From assembly GCA_964059195.1 (NCBI GenBank), contig CAXKWD010000003.1:195820174-195884173 (forward strand): DNA of 64,000 nt, given 5' to 3'. This document shows, piece after piece, positions 21,309 through 32,740 of the stretch; position 1 is the stretch's first letter, and the number at the start of each line of letters is the position of its first letter. Origin of the DNA: Ectobius pallidus. Lineage: Eukaryota; Arthropoda; Insecta; Blattodea; Ectobiidae. A model generated the notes under the pieces. The model searched no databases. It had not been told where the DNA came from and saw only the letters and a list, made by a program, of their open reading frames with translations. The translations under genes and the position numbers were made by a program.

Positions 21309-21963
21309 TAGGGCAAGGCATTTGATGATTTTGCATCATTTTATATGAAGGTTAAAAGATTGCTCGAATATATATAAATGTGTATCATTAAATAATTTAT
21401 CAAATAAGGGCAATTTGTTTTTGCATTTTTTACTTAATTTTGCATTTTTCGTAATTTTCAAGGTAATTTTTTGGAAGTATTTCGGTAATTTTCTGCATTT
21501 TTAGGTCATTTTTGGCACTTATAGGTTATTTTTGCATTTTCGGTGGAGGACAACAGACAATCGTTTTAATTTCAGAATCTCCGCCAAGTTTTCATAGTTA
21601 ATTTTAATTCAGGCTTATAGCAGTTAGTCTTGTAGCAATAAATATTTTCTTTTCAAAACTTCACATATTTGCTAGGGGAAATTTGATGGTCATGCCAGTT
21701 CAGAAATATACTTTTTTCTCGCTAAGGGTGTCCAAGTAGTGTAACTTCTTTAGTAATAAAATGTGTGAGTTTTATATAGTAAATTCATATTCATATATAA
21801 TGCACTTTTAGCAATTCACTACTTTAAAGAACAAATATAAGTAATAACAAAAGTTTATTTTTTTTTTGAAATATTAGGTCATTTTTGACTATGTTTAAGT
21901 CATAAATGCATTTTTTATTTTGCATTTTTTCACTATTTTATGGTCATGAAATGCCTTGCCCTA
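21309..21963. mobile_element. hAT-like MITE W (655 bp)
   Basis: Terminal repeats TAGGGCAAGGCATTTGATGA and TCATGAAATGCCTTGCCCTA match at 19 of 20 positions. Flanks GAAAATAC (21301-21308) and GAAATCAC (21964-21971) match at 6 of 8 positions, as an aged 8-bp target duplication would. The inside is dominated by a loose repeat of TTTTTGCATTTTT and AGGTCATTTTTG. It shares its TAGGG start, flank length and AGGT-plus-T-run interior with element V at 40 kb. Confidence 0.8.
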
Positions 21964-21971
21964 GAAATCAC

Positions 21972-22600
21972 CAATGTATTGAGATTATAAACTAATTTAT
22001 TTTCCTTTTTTTTTCAGGTAAGTGAATGACTCTTCTCACATCGTCAAAATCACGTGAGTGTTACGGTGTACAATACTTGATCAGGTTTGCACATTGCTCG
22101 GCTGCTCCATCCCTGTGATGTTTAAGTTGTCAACTGCAAAGCGCAGGGGATTACTTTTCTGTCACAATGTCCGTGAAATGGACCCGTCTTCATATAAAAC
22201 ACGTTTATTAGCCTACCAGGATATGGATAGTACGTAGTTTTTGTTTTGCAGAATGTTAACGAGAAAGCATAATCTGAAATTTTTCTCGAGAATATGAAAT
22301 ATTATTTTCTTTTGTCTTTGGAGTTCACTGTTATTTCTTTTACTGGTGTATTTATTTTTGTCGGAAGAATAGAAATCTGGTCATTGGATTTACTATTTAG
22401 TTTCTAAATTGATTATTTTTAATGAGTAGTTTCTACAGATATTCCAATAATATTTATTTAATCATTGAACAAACATACAAAAATAAAACCTTAAAATAAA
22501 AAAAGAAATAGCAAATATATACAGAAAAAATTAGATTAGTAGATCAAAAATCTTATTACTTAGGTTATAATTTACTTAACAATCTAATTTGTAGATATTT
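21972..22600. other. no gene recognised; AT-rich
   Basis: Contains a pyrimidine-rich run followed by CAG at 22000-22018 that looks like a splice acceptor but leads into no usable frame. Nothing else is seen. Confidence 0.4.
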
Positions 22601-22865
22601 AAGGAACCATTTTACTAGTTATAACTTAGGATTTCAATTTAGTTCTTCCCACTTTGTTTTTTTCTGTTCTTTTTTTTATATTATTATTATTTATATTTTT
22701 TCTTCTAGGTATGGATTTCAAGTTAGAGTTATATTTTGTTTTATGTATTTGTATTTAATTGTGTATTGTGTAATATAAATAACTGAACACGAGCACTTGC
22801 TCTTTCGGGTAATTGTTCGATGTATCTCTCTTGTATTTCGCACAGTAATTAAAATAAAATTAATC
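22600..22865 (+). mobile_element. probable LINE 3' end
   Basis: GAACACGAGCACTTGCTCTTTCGGGT can fold (GAGCA/TGCTC) and is followed by AATAAA-like A-rich sequence ending ATAAATGAAT. The arrangement resembles CR1/L2/Jockey-type 3' UTRs, as does the CGAGCTTTGCTC hairpin at 25638. No coding part is attached. Confidence 0.4.
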
Positions 22866-23044
22866 AAATAAATGAATATCCCTGTAGTGTATACAAGTTT
22901 AATTGCTTAGTAATACTTTTTAGTCCACGCTCTCTAAAACAGCTGCTTGTCGGACAGGTAACACACCGAAAAATTGCATTTTAGCAACCTAGGTCGCTAA
23001 AATTACATAAAACTACTTTCAAACTGCATTCATAATGCAGTTTT

Positions 23045-23787
23045 ATCGGCATAGTACCGGTACGCTAAAGTCGTCATGACAATCCATAAAAAAAAATCCC
23101 TTTAGGCAGGCCTACAGGCGGAGGTAGATTTCGAAGTGCTTTTGGTTTAATTTATTGTCGCTGCATAGCACTCTTCTTCTTTAGCCTTAGCATGGCAAAC
23201 CTGCAGTAATAAGAACTGAATTCGGTAAAGAGGAAGAGCCTACAATCATTTGTTTTGACAACAAGAATAGGATATAATATTCTGGGAGGCCGTGCGCAAG
23301 ATCAGCAATGAATAAAATTATCAAAGCCTCTAAACAAGACAAAATTATGATATTATAATAATTCTTTTAAGTGTTATTATTTTCAAACATTAAAATCTCG
23401 CGTCATATGAGAGCTATCAAGAAACTATTTATTGATTTGTAGAGTACTCATCAAGAGCTTTTCAACGATACCCCACAAGACGTGGTTTCAAAAGTTTCGA
23501 ATTTTCATCCCCCACCCCCACCTCCACCCCCACCCTCACTCGAACCCCCGAATCGTTGGTGTCACTGTGAACTCCATAGGGAGTACTCTAATTTATTCAA
23601 ACAAAGTTTCCCTCTATACTTCATAGGGGCCGAGATATACATTTTTAAAAATTTCAACCCCCTCCCCCGACCACCCCCTTGGGCCAATTTTTCCCATTAA
23701 CGAACTTGTCCGAACTATTGGGCCTAGAAATAACATAAATAAATTTGGTTCAAATATCTTCAAAATTACGGCCGCTATCGTGTAAAG

Positions 23788-23849
<62 letters not shown>

Positions 23850-24660
23850 TATATATAAATATCACAAAATTTTTTTTTGAACGGGTGGTGGTTTCGTACT
23901 TAGGGGAGCATGAAACGTAAAGATATGAAAGAATTTTTCGAAAATCATAAAGTGGTATCCATTGCAATAGGTAGATTTTTCTTCGAAAATCTACCTAAAA
24001 TCCAGACGGCATTGAGTAGTCACACCAACTTTAACATGGATTTAAGCATATAATTGGTCATAAAACAAATTTAAACCAACATGTTTCTTTATGATAATCA
24101 GAGACTGTACTAGGGATTTTGAAAAATAGGGTAGCCTTCTTCATCATATAACAACAAATATAAGCCAACAACTTTTAACATCTTCGTTCACAAGAGAATC
24201 ATTGCTTACCATGGATGCACCAGCATTTAATTGCAATATACGTATTCCTTTTCACAGTCTACTATTGCCGTGATGTTGCTGGCACCAGCTCCAATTGAAT
24301 GTTTCTAGCTTGGATTGAAATTTCCTTTGGGATTATCACTCACATTTTCACAAGCTTCTCATAATTATAGTTCGTATGCATTATTGTTTACAAAAAGCGA
24401 CTCATAATGCATCTATACCGCATTTTGTATTGGTACGTACGGTTCATTGTTGTTTTGCGATTTAGGTGGCTGTGGGAATATGACTTTAACAAATGGCTGA
24501 CTACCTTTCATTATAATTATTTATAAGGTATTTTTGTTTCATTTAATTTAATTTAGAGAGGTTTTACTAAAAAATTTTGTATGCACCACGTACGCAAAAT
24601 TGTATCCGACTCATCCAGTATTTCAGCCTCGGCTTACCCCTTGGCCGCTATACTAGATTC
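23045..24660. repeat. repeat family P, copy 1, interrupted by Q1
   Basis: Sequence on both sides of Q1 (23045-23096 and 23999-24660) matches, inverted, the uninterrupted 41630-42120 region. Examples are CTAAAGTCGTCA next to ATCCAGACGGC, then CATAAAGAAACA, then GGTGGCTGTG, then GCACCACGTACGCAAA. It is a dispersed repeat of unknown class. No coding potential is seen. Confidence 0.7.
23097..23998. mobile_element. Helitron/HINE-like element Q1
   Basis: It starts TCCCTTTAGGCAGGCCTACA after a run of A and ends in the hairpin AGGTAGATTTT...AAAATCTACCT followed by CTAA. AGGTAGATTTCGAAG near the 5' end (23117-23131) repeats, inverted, the terminal hairpin sequence. A 5' TC, 3' CTRR end, terminal hairpin, subterminal inverted repeats and internal microsatellites ((CCACCC)n at 23510-23540, (TA)n at 23790-23857) fit non-autonomous Helentron-associated elements. 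Insertion into P with no target duplication beyond A agrees. There is no coding capacity. Confidence 0.65.
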
Positions 24661-25072
24661 GTCCGCTAAAGCCTTATTTTGCGTACTTTATACATAAATA
24701 GCTATTAACTCTGCATTTAAAATAATTTAAATTATAATTTATTCTTACATCCTAAAGGTAATTTATGATACAGTTTCACACCAATATATAAGTGGAAATC
24801 AAGAGGCGATAATCAGGGAAACAGAGCATTGTCAAGTAGTTCTCAGATATACGGAACAAGAATCCGGGATCTTTGTAAATTATTTTTTAAATAATCACCT
24901 TATCCAACCAAGTCTTACTTCATCTCCATAGACAGTGATCACCCGAATGAAAACCCCACGAAAACAATTTCAGTATAATACTAGAGCTGGTGTTGCCGTG
25001 TCGATCGCATTCAATAGCGAAATTAATTTTGAAGGTGGCTTTGCTCGGTTGCCGTATCGACCGAAAGAAAAC
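24661..25072. other. no gene recognised
   Basis: AT-rich junction between repeat P and the LINE fragment. A frame at 24935-25117 is not recognisable. Confidence 0.4.
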
Positions 25073-25421
25073 AGGATCCACGAAATCGATTTTTTACAAT
25101 ATTACAAACCAAAATAAACCTATTGATTACCCATCAAACATATTATATGTTGAATTCAATGTTATGAAAATCAAACAGCTTTATACATTAAAATTATTAT
25201 TATATTACCATAAAAACATACCTAAATTTATTTCCTACAGTGATTATCAAAATACAAGAAGAAACGCCATTTTTCGTTTCGCTGAATCAAAATGTAAGAC
25301 GACCAAGGGGCAATTACATGGTCAAAACTATGGTTTGAAATTGTATAGCAATTTTATTGCTGAGCACCCTGAATATGTAAATTACAATGTTAAACACTTT
25401 AAGAGGGGGAAAAATATATAA
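25073..25421 (+). pseudogene. LINE ORF2 C-terminal fragment
   Basis: The last ~115 codons of an open frame read YPSNILYVEFNVMKIKQLY, LLLYYHKNIPKF, YQNTRRNAIFRF and GLKLYSNFIAEHPEYV, and stop at 25421. In CR1/Jockey-type LINEs the C-terminus likewise has a (Y/S)PS..LF.E.N(I/V).KI.QLY block, a short helix, and a final TR-rich stretch. The upstream RT is missing. Placement in a precise clade is not possible. Confidence 0.55.
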
Positions 25422-25736
25422 TATTAATAGCTCAACTTTAATTTTGTTTGGTCTTTCAATGTTTCAACCCAATTTATGCTATTTTTTTGCGTAAATTCTA
25501 TATAAACCAATGGTTAATGCGGCAAAATTATTTTTGTATATATTGTACTCATACATTTATAAATTTTCGTTTGTAGTATACAGTGCATTAATATAAAATT
25601 AGATTTATATTAATCTACTATACCCCTAAAGACGAGCTTTGCTCAGACAGGGGCATGTTGGTTTTATTTGTTTTACATGTTCTAAATGTGAAATAATGTA
25701 AGTAATGAAATGTAATATTAATAAATAATAAATAAA
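25422..25736 (+). mobile_element. 3' UTR and tail of the LINE fragment
   Basis: AT-rich. It includes GACGAGCTTTGCTCAGAC (small hairpin), then GGGGCATGTTGG, and ends AATAAATAATAAATAAAAAAA at 25716-25740. It is consistent with a LINE 3' end. Confidence 0.55.
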
Positions 25737-25824
25737 AAAAAGTCGACCGCTTCGATTTTATTACCCGCTCTACTTGATTCGTTTGTTTATAACATTACGA
25801 CACGCAAATATCTGATTTTTTTTT

Positions 25825-26335
25825 ACATGGGTGGACTAAATGGATCACGAAAGCACGCCTAAATGGGAAAACATTGAATGATTTGGACGATACCCACTAT
25901 GTGGGGTTTTTTGGGCTAGGGAACTCGAATGTGAGTCTTTTCTCTCCGGGCAGCGCACTTTAATCATGAAATGCTCTTCGAAGCTGGGTTTTCAGCTTTC
26001 TACTTGTCAGTCTTTTTGATTGTTTAAGCTCGATTTGGGTGAGGTTTATGAATCTGTGGTTCATTTTAATCGTTTCATTTCGAATTTGTATGCATATATG
26101 GCAGCACAAGATTCGTTTTATTGGCATAATTACTTTTATTTACTACGTAAAACTATAATTAACAATAAAATTATGTAATTCATGAAATTTATTTTAAAAA
26201 AGATGCCAGTGTTCATAAGTATAATTCATGTTTAATTTATTTTTCTGTGAAAGAGATGATTTAAATGAAACATCTAGCAGTTGAGTAAATAATCGCCGGC
26301 GAAGCTGCGGGCTCCTGCTAGTAAGGTAGTATTTT
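25825..26335 (-). repeat. CTAGC-family repeat, minus copy, truncated
   Basis: The right edge read on the minus strand is CTAGCAGGAGCCCGCAGCTT, the head of this family. Internal CCCTAGCCCAAAAAACCCC-like and GGCGTGCTTTCGTGATCC segments align with 26780-26900 and 61040-61160. The other end is missing. Confidence 0.6.
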
Positions 26336-26480
26336 AATAGAAATCTCCTTATTAAAACAAAGAAATTGTGGAGAGACACATTCAAGTCTCTAAAATTAAA
26401 AAATGAACAAAGAAACAAGGAAGAAATATAACAAGGAAGAAAGTCTATTTAGCTGCAAATTAACAGCGCAATATAATAAA

Positions 26481-27246
26481 CTAGGTGCCCGCGGTTTCGC
26501 CCAGGAGAATTAATTGGGAGATAAAAAATTAAGAGAAAAATAATAAAAACATATTTATTAACACAAACCCTGTCCCTCTACCCTCTCTCGGAAAATAAGC
26601 ATATCAAAATTAGTATAGGTAATGAAACCTCCGCTTGGAGGCCCCTTCGCCCCAACTGGGGATCATACGGTACCAGACCAGACCATTAATGTAATTAATG
26701 AAACAGCTAAAAATCCGGTTTTGAAGTGAATTCCACGATTAGAAAGCGTCGCCTGGGAAAAACGACCTCATATTAGAGTTCCTTGGCCCAGAAAACTCCT
26801 GTATAGTGAGTTTCGTCCAAATCGAACAAGGTTTGACCATATTTAGGCCTATATTGATCAACCCTCTTCCGTGTAGGTTGAAAATTGCATATGTCTGCGT
26901 GCCTTGACATTCTAAACAAATGAATCGTCCAGGGCGGGCTTACAAAACGAAGCGATTCTTTTATTTCCAAATCATGACAAAAGTAGACAAAGCCTTCTGC
27001 AATTGAAATGTATTACTAAAATATATTACTGACAACCGATGATTCGAAAGCGCAAAAACTTTTTCTGCCCATTTTTCACTCATAACTCTCGAACGAAAAC
27101 GAAAATTAAAAATCCGGCTTTGAGGTGCATTTTCCCACCCTTCAGTCCACCTATGCTTCAAATTTCAGATCTATGCGTTCAGTAGATTTTGCTGAGCATC
27201 GCGGACAGACAGATGGACGAACACTTCCTTTTATTAATATAGATGA
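26481..27246 (+). repeat. CTAGC-family repeat, copy at 26.5 kb
   Basis: Starts CTAGGTGCCCGCGGTTTCGC and ends CTTCCTTTTATTAATATAGA. It matches 60844-61515 throughout, including AGCTAAAAATCC, CCTTGGCCCAGAAAAC, GTGAGTTTCGTCC and GGGCTTACAAAACGAAGCG. About 70 bp around 26620-26690 (GC-rich, CTTGGAGGCCCC...) is absent from the other copy and is probably a later insertion. It is a widespread insect repeat style (CCCGCGG-rich head, GACAGACAGA near the end); class uncertain. Confidence 0.7.
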
Positions 27247-27900
27247 AGTAGGCCTACTGCAAGGAACAAACCTGTTATTCGCTTTGGTGCCTAGATTCGA
27301 CATGAACAGTTGCTTAATTCCAAAGCATAGCAATGTTCGTAATATAATTTCGGTTCTTTTTGTTTGATTAATTTTCTACCGACTTCATAAAAAATTCTTC
27401 CTTGGTACATAAGACCCTTCATGCTGTCCTATTGGAAGGAGTGACCTACATTCTCTATCACCGAGTTTATTCAAGTGCGTAAGACAGGGTTTCAAGTGGG
27501 CTCAGTTGCTTTGTCTCGCTTACGCTTAGGTGACAAATGAAAAGCACCCTGAGGAAGTATTTTGTTTCCTTGAGAAAGCAAAGATTACGCCACGCATTTG
27601 TCACAGAGTCTTCTCTTTGCCCCAAAGCCGCTTTGCATTGAAGGCTCCCGCCTGTATAATTTACGCGAACCTAACCTCAACTGTTTCGTTGTAATCACAT
27701 TAGAAACACTTCCTCTCTAAATAACAGCAGCTATCTCTCACATTATACTATTGTGAGCTGTTACGCATGGGAAACGTTTTACACTGCAGGTAACAGACAA
27801 TAGCGGATATCTGGCTTATAAAACATTGTGCGAATACGTTTAATATTAGACGAAAACGCAAGTAACACTTAATACTATCCCACCTTATCACTGTTCATAA
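27247..27900. other. no gene or element recognised
   Basis: Ordinary sequence, slightly richer in GC than the surroundings, with no frame or repeat I can support. Confidence 0.5.
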
Positions 27901-27904
27901 AAGT

Positions 27905-28396
27905 CCTAACAGTCTTTAATTCCAAGAAGAATTTAAAAACCGGGTGGGCCAACAGTCTTTACGTAAGAAGAGTTTTAAAACCAGTTAGGCTAACAGTCTT
28001 TATGCAAGAAGAATTTAAAATCAGGTAGGCTAACATTCTTTACGTAACAAGAGTTTTAAAACTCAGTTAGGCTAACAGTCTTTACGTAAGATGACTTTAA
28101 AAACCAGGTAGGCTAACACTCTTTACGTAAGAAGAATTTAAAAATCAGGTAGGCCAACAGTCTTTAGGAAGAAGAATTTAAAAACCAGGTGGGCTAACAA
28201 TCTTTACGTAAGAAGAATTTAAAAACCAAGTGGAGTCTTTACGTACGAAGAATTAAAAAATCAGGTAAGCCCACAGTCTTTACGCAAGAAGAATTTAAAA
28301 CCAGGTAGGCTCACAGTCTTTACGTAAGATGAAGTTAAAAAGCAGGTAGGCTAACTGTCTTTACGTAAGAAAAAGGTAAAAACCAGGTAGGTTTAT
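27905..28396. repeat. ~42-bp minisatellite, about 11 units
   Basis: Imperfect tandem repeat of a unit like CAGTCTTTACGTAAGAAGAA followed by TTTAAAAACCAGGTAGGCTAA. Units differ by small indels (for example one near 28218 lacks the AGGTAGGCTAAC part). The palindrome TTACGTAA sits in most units. Confidence 0.9.
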
Positions 28397-28399
28397 GCA

Positions 28400-29300
28400 A
28401 ACTTCAAAATTACTAACTTAGCCAGTAAAGCCCCGTACTTAAAATTGTTTTTAGTCGACCACCTCGCAGATATTAGAAGTACACCAGATGCATTTCAGAA
28501 TATCACATGAAAACAGAACAGCTAAGCTACATAACAAATAACAGCTATAATCATGTTCACTTCCTTTGAATTACTATGTGCAAAGGCGGTGAGCAACAAT
28601 ATTCTGTAAAAATTATATTTCACTTATTGAAGTCATCTTTTCCGGGCTTATCGGCCATGGTGAGCCAGAAAAACTGACCGACCACGGTCCATAAGCCTGG
28701 AAGAGATGACGTCAATAGACGCCGGTTGTGAAAGCCTAAATACTTATATCTTTCACTTAGTCCTACTTTTCTACGAAATCTTAAACATGTATTGACAAAA
28801 TATCTGGGAGAATAGTTCTGTGATGCAATTTCAATGTGAACCTTGTATCTTAAGAAAATTATAATGTTCTATAAATAAAATATAATCAGTATCTTCGTGA
28901 TCGTTTCTGGACTATAACATAAAAGAACCTCTTTCAACTACAGTACAATTTTTGGTCAATCTAGATCTATCATAGAAATGTTCAGAAAGACTTGATAGCC
29001 GCATGCAACTCTGAGCCCAAAATATCCGATTACTTTGTTTAGTTTTTACAAATAATTGTTAAACGGCGAGAAACTGAAAACAAACCTTCCTAAATCAGTA
29101 AACTTATTTTCACTCCAGTTGAATTTTCTCGATTCATTACACTTCTAAGCACTGTAAACTGGTGAAGTGATTCCACAACAAAGGATTGAATTTATTTATA
29201 TAAAACGTTATGCATTCTTTTAAATAGAATTTCGAAAATGTTGTTACTTCCCTATTTCAAAAAAACTAAATTCCAGAAAAAAGTAAACGAATAATAAAAG
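28400..29300. other. no gene; includes an imperfect 30-bp-stem hairpin
   Basis: The only structure noted is the hairpin at 28632-28710 (see its own entry). The remainder is AT-rich single-copy-looking DNA. Confidence 0.5.
28632..28710. other. 79-nt hairpin, pre-miRNA-sized
   Basis: GTCATCTTTTCCGGGCTTAT and what follows to GGT pairs with ACC...ATAAGCCTGGAAGAGATGAC. The stem is about 30 bp with 25 Watson-Crick pairs, three G-U pairs and two mismatches, and the loop is 19 nt. It could be a small foldback MITE or a miRNA-like precursor. The sequence alone cannot decide. Confidence 0.5.
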
Positions 29301-29303
29301 GTA

Positions 29304-29738
29304 CCGTATTTTGCGGACTATAAGACGTTCCGGACCATAAGACGTACCTTGGTTTTAGGATGGAAATTTCAGGAAAAAAATTAATGTAATTATAAAAGGA
29401 ATTTTTAGAGGGAATAATATAGCCTATTTAATATCATGCGCAAATCAAAACTTACTACAATAGATTCAGTGCTCAATCTCAAGCTGTTTAGAGGTCATTG
29501 TCTTCATTTCAGCACCCAAAACAGACAACTCCTTTTATATGGAAGGACCCAACATTCCTTTCTTTTCACCTGTGCCAAAATTTGCAACTAACTTATCCTT
29601 GTTTGTGATTATGGTATTATAGGCAATATTCACCATAATTTTAATTTTTTTATTTTTCTTCGGACCAATAGACGAAGCTAACTTTCAAGACTCTGTTTTC
29701 AAGATAAAGAAGTGCGTCTTATAGTCCGAAAAATACGG
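29304..29738. mobile_element. TIR element with GGACTATAAGACG ends
   Basis: Left CCGTATTTTGCGGACTATAA and right TTATAGTCCGAAAAATACGG are inverted repeats continuing through GACG. TA flanks both ends (29302-29303, 29739-29740). Just inside the left end the GGAC(T/C)ATAAGACGT motif is repeated in tandem. This end sequence is one I have seen in many animal genomes; I do not assign a superfamily. No coding capacity. Confidence 0.8.
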
Positions 29739-29739
29739 T

Positions 29740-30510
29740 ACAATAAAATCTAGTAGTATGTTAAGAAACTTTCGTTGGCCGTTCTGACAGAAAATATTGT
29801 TGCAAAGAATCTCGCACACAAGTAACACTACAAAAGAAAGTGGGCTAACATAAATGAAAAACAAAAAACCCACTGAAATCAATGAACTAGTTTACGGCAA
29901 TGAACCGTAAGCTGTCCTTTATCCATTAGCCAATATCCCTCTTCCATCCAATGCTTATAGCTCCCTGGAAGTGAAGTGCCAGGAACCATTCAGAAAATGA
30001 AAATGCATTATCTGCTGGAAAAGACGAAATGCCACGAATAGTCATAAAACAAATACCATCACATATTGTGAACAGCGTGCGTCTGTTTTTTTATTTTTCT
30101 CGTTTGACAGTTCTAGCAGCATGAGCAGCATGCTTTTGTTTCTCCTATGCTCTAATAAATTTATGAACGATAAATATGGCACGAATGGCGGAAAGTATTC
30201 CTGCTGTAGACTGTGAAAGCAATTTAATGAAATAACGCACTGAATATACATACCAGTTTGTTGTATTGCCACATTCTCATTCTCTATTGCCGCTTAAGTG
30301 GTAAGCAAATAGGCAACCGCGTCTGTGCATCGTTGGCTGGTTTAATTTCAAGGAGGAATGTTTAAGGCAAAGCGTGGGTGAATTTCAAAAATGCACAGTT
30401 TTTTAAAAATCAATTTAGTTTATTCCTAAACCGAACAATGTACTAATAACAGACAACTATTAATTCAAAATTTCATACATGTTTCCTAGATAGCTCTTAA
30501 CGTGTACTAA
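29740..30510. other. no gene or element recognised
   Basis: AT-rich. A 22-nt T run at 30511-30532 precedes the SINE. Confidence 0.5.
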
Positions 30511-30546
30511 TTTTTTTTTTTTTTTTTTTTTAACTTAGCATTATGT

Positions 30547-30991
30547 AGTCCACTGCTGTGGCCTAGGGGATGCGTTCGCTCTTATCACGCAGCGGGTTCG
30601 GGTTCGAATCCTGATCGGGACAAATTACCTAGGTGGGTTGTTCTGGGGTTTTTCCTCACCTGTGAGACAAATAGGTAACTTTAGGCCATTGTGGTCCCCC
30701 GATATCATCTGGCCGTCATTATCATCTTCATCCCATCCTCGCCTTGTTTGGAGTGTGTGTATGAATGATTTGTCTCGTCCTGTGTGTTCGTGTTGTCTCG
30801 GAGGTGGCACCGGCATTGGGCTGATTACTCATCCGGGGAGGCCCTCCATGTCCTTGTCTGGTCAAAAAAGTATGTACGTGATCCATAGATAATCCGTCTC
30901 CCGACAGGTCGCGTCCCTGTAAGGCCCGGGCGGCTTGGGTCGCTTAGACCCTAAAAGGGAGAGGTAAAACTAAGATAAAGAACAAGAAGAA
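30547..30991 (+). mobile_element. long tRNA-derived SINE, copy 2
   Basis: Plus-strand partner of 4098-4546. Box A region GTGGCCTAGGGGATGCGTTC, box B GGTTCGAATCC at 30601-30611, then GATCGGGACAAATTACCTAG. The body includes CTGTGAGACAAATAGGTAAC and CTCATCCGGGGAGGCCCTCC, and the end is AAGATAAAGAACAAGAAGAAG. The poly-T before it and the frames inside have no coding meaning. Confidence 0.85.
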
Positions 30992-31316
30992 GCTTTATGT
31001 ACACTCTTTGAAAATCGAGGTCATATCAGGAGTTCATATTTCGTAGGAATACCAGAATAGGCTACGTAGGCCTAACTATGATGGGCATGAGGATGTGTTA
31101 TGGAATGTTAATTTCAACTGATATTAATTTTTAATGGATATCTCACAGGATGAAATACCAAGAATGAGTAATGGAAATTAAATGTACAATTTAGCATTTG
31201 CTTTTTTGTCTGGGACAACCATGAAAATCCCAAGTCGAATTGACCAGCCGTTGGACTTTAACCTGTGACCTCACGAATGCGAGTCTAAGACGCTTTCATC
31301 TTGGATACCTTACTTA

Positions 31317-31743
31317 TGCCCGGTTTCTATATACTCGTGAAATACCTATGGGTAAATTATCCATGGGCAAATTAGTTCCAGAATCACCCACAGTGATATA
31401 ATGAGCAAGGCCTTGGAGTTGTACAGTTAATTTAATTCAGAAGGCTTTGATTCTCATTGTTTAAATTATTATTGATCCAACGAGAGGTTAAATTTTATCC
31501 AGCCATCCATGAAAGGATAAATTAACCTGACTATTTACCCTTGGAAAGATCTAGCCCGAGTTTATAGGAACATTTTTTCTGTCATTTTCATATTTACCCA
31601 GAGGACTTTTATCTAGAAACTCGCCACAAGTGTATGTGATTGTTACCTATAAATTATTTGAATTTGTAAAAGTTACCCTTGTGTAAATTCTGTCCATTGG
31701 ATAATTTACCCATATGTATTTCGCGAGTTTATAGAACCGGGCA
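31317..31743. mobile_element. MITE S1 (427 bp)
   Basis: Terminal repeats TGCCCGGTTTCTATATACTC and GAGTTTATAGAACCGGGCA extend about 45 bp inward (TAGGTATTTC, GGGTAAATTATCC). TTA is on both sides, which would fit a PIF/Harbinger-type 3-bp duplication. It sits in the repeat tail of the minus-strand LINE A at 31747. The inverted copy S2 is at 45764-46202. Confidence 0.8.
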
Positions 31744-31746
31744 TTA

Positions 31747-32739
31747 GTTACTTACTGAATGATCAATGGCAATAGACAATTCCTAAGCAAGTTAAAGGAA
31801 CAGTATACATTTTATGGAAACCTAAGATTCATTACTGCGCTTACTTGAGCCCGCCATTCAACCCCATTCTGTACTAGTTCCATCCAACCATCCCTCGCAA
31901 ATCCTACTTCCCTCAAATCTTTCCTAATATTGTCCTCCTACCTACGTCTAGGTCTATGTCTTCCGGTTGGTCTCTTCCCTTCCAGTCTCCCAGACAATAT
32001 TTTATAAATATGTGTTTCCCTCCGCGCAATATTATGTCCAGCCTATTTCATCCTCCGTGATCAAGTTATCCTTTCTATATCCGGTGAAGACTACAGGTTT
32101 TGAAGTTCGTCATTATGCAGTTTTCTCCTATCCCCATTTTCATCTCTCTTAGGTTCGAATATTTTCCTAAGCACCCTGTTTTCGAGCACTCTCAGATGAT
32201 GTTCTCACATCCATATAATACAACCGGCAGGATAATTGTTTTTTAAACTTCATTTTTAAATCTCTGGACAGAAGACGAGATAGATAAATGTTTCTGAACT
32301 GCATGAAAACAAGCATTTCCCGCTTTCAGTCGACCCTTAGCTTTACCCTAATATTATTTGTATCTGTTATAATGATTTGTCGTCTATTCTAATAGTTTGT
32401 AGCTCAATATTTTATCGTTTCACGACCATATACTTAGTTTTTTTCTATATTAATTTCCAAACAGAATTCCGTGAAAGGCATCAAAAGAACTTCCTGCATT
32501 TCTCTCTATGGTGTTTATGTTATCGCGCAACAAACAAACGTCATCTGCATAAGCCAAAATCGAGTAATTGCCACTTAATTCTAGGCCTACTTTCCTGAAC
32601 TTTCCTAATGACATATTCGAAAGCTAAATTAAAAAATAAAGGCGATAATGCATCTCCTTGCTTCAGGCCACTCTAAATGGCAAACATAACTGATAAATAT
32701 TTTCCTACCCTGACTCTGCTGTAGGATTTATTTAGACAT
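31747..32739 (-). pseudogene. LINE family A, 3' half of ORF2 with tail
   Basis: Minus strand. From right to left it reads CLNKSYSRVRVGKYLS, SGLKQGDALSPLFFNLA (RT motif B), then the YGCETW-to-GRPRRRW region with many frameshifts. It ends in the AAGTAA-type tail next to S1. It is the same family as 270-3075 and 48008-48420. It is interrupted at 32740 by a Tc1/mariner fragment. Confidence 0.8.
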
Positions 32740-32740
32740 A

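Noticed and set aside
22000..22024. Polypyrimidine run plus CAG|GTAAGTG resembling splice sites
   Set aside because: Acceptor and donor coincide within a few bases and no open exon lies on either side.
23482..23700. Pro-rich 72-codon frame conserved in Q1 and Q2
   Set aside because: Driven by the C-rich CCACCC repeat; two overlapping phases are equally open, so coding is unlikely.
23614..23967. 117-codon minus frame in Q1 and its 100-codon partner in Q2
   Set aside because: Includes a YIYIYI stretch from (TA)n. The frame persists because the element is recent; no domain or start logic.
24990..25421. A host gene of 143 codons
   Set aside because: The readable half matches LINE C-terminal patterns and is followed by a LINE-like 3' tail.
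27905..28396. CRISPR-like array
   Set aside because: Repeats are contiguous with no spacers, the genome is eukaryotic and no cas genes are present.
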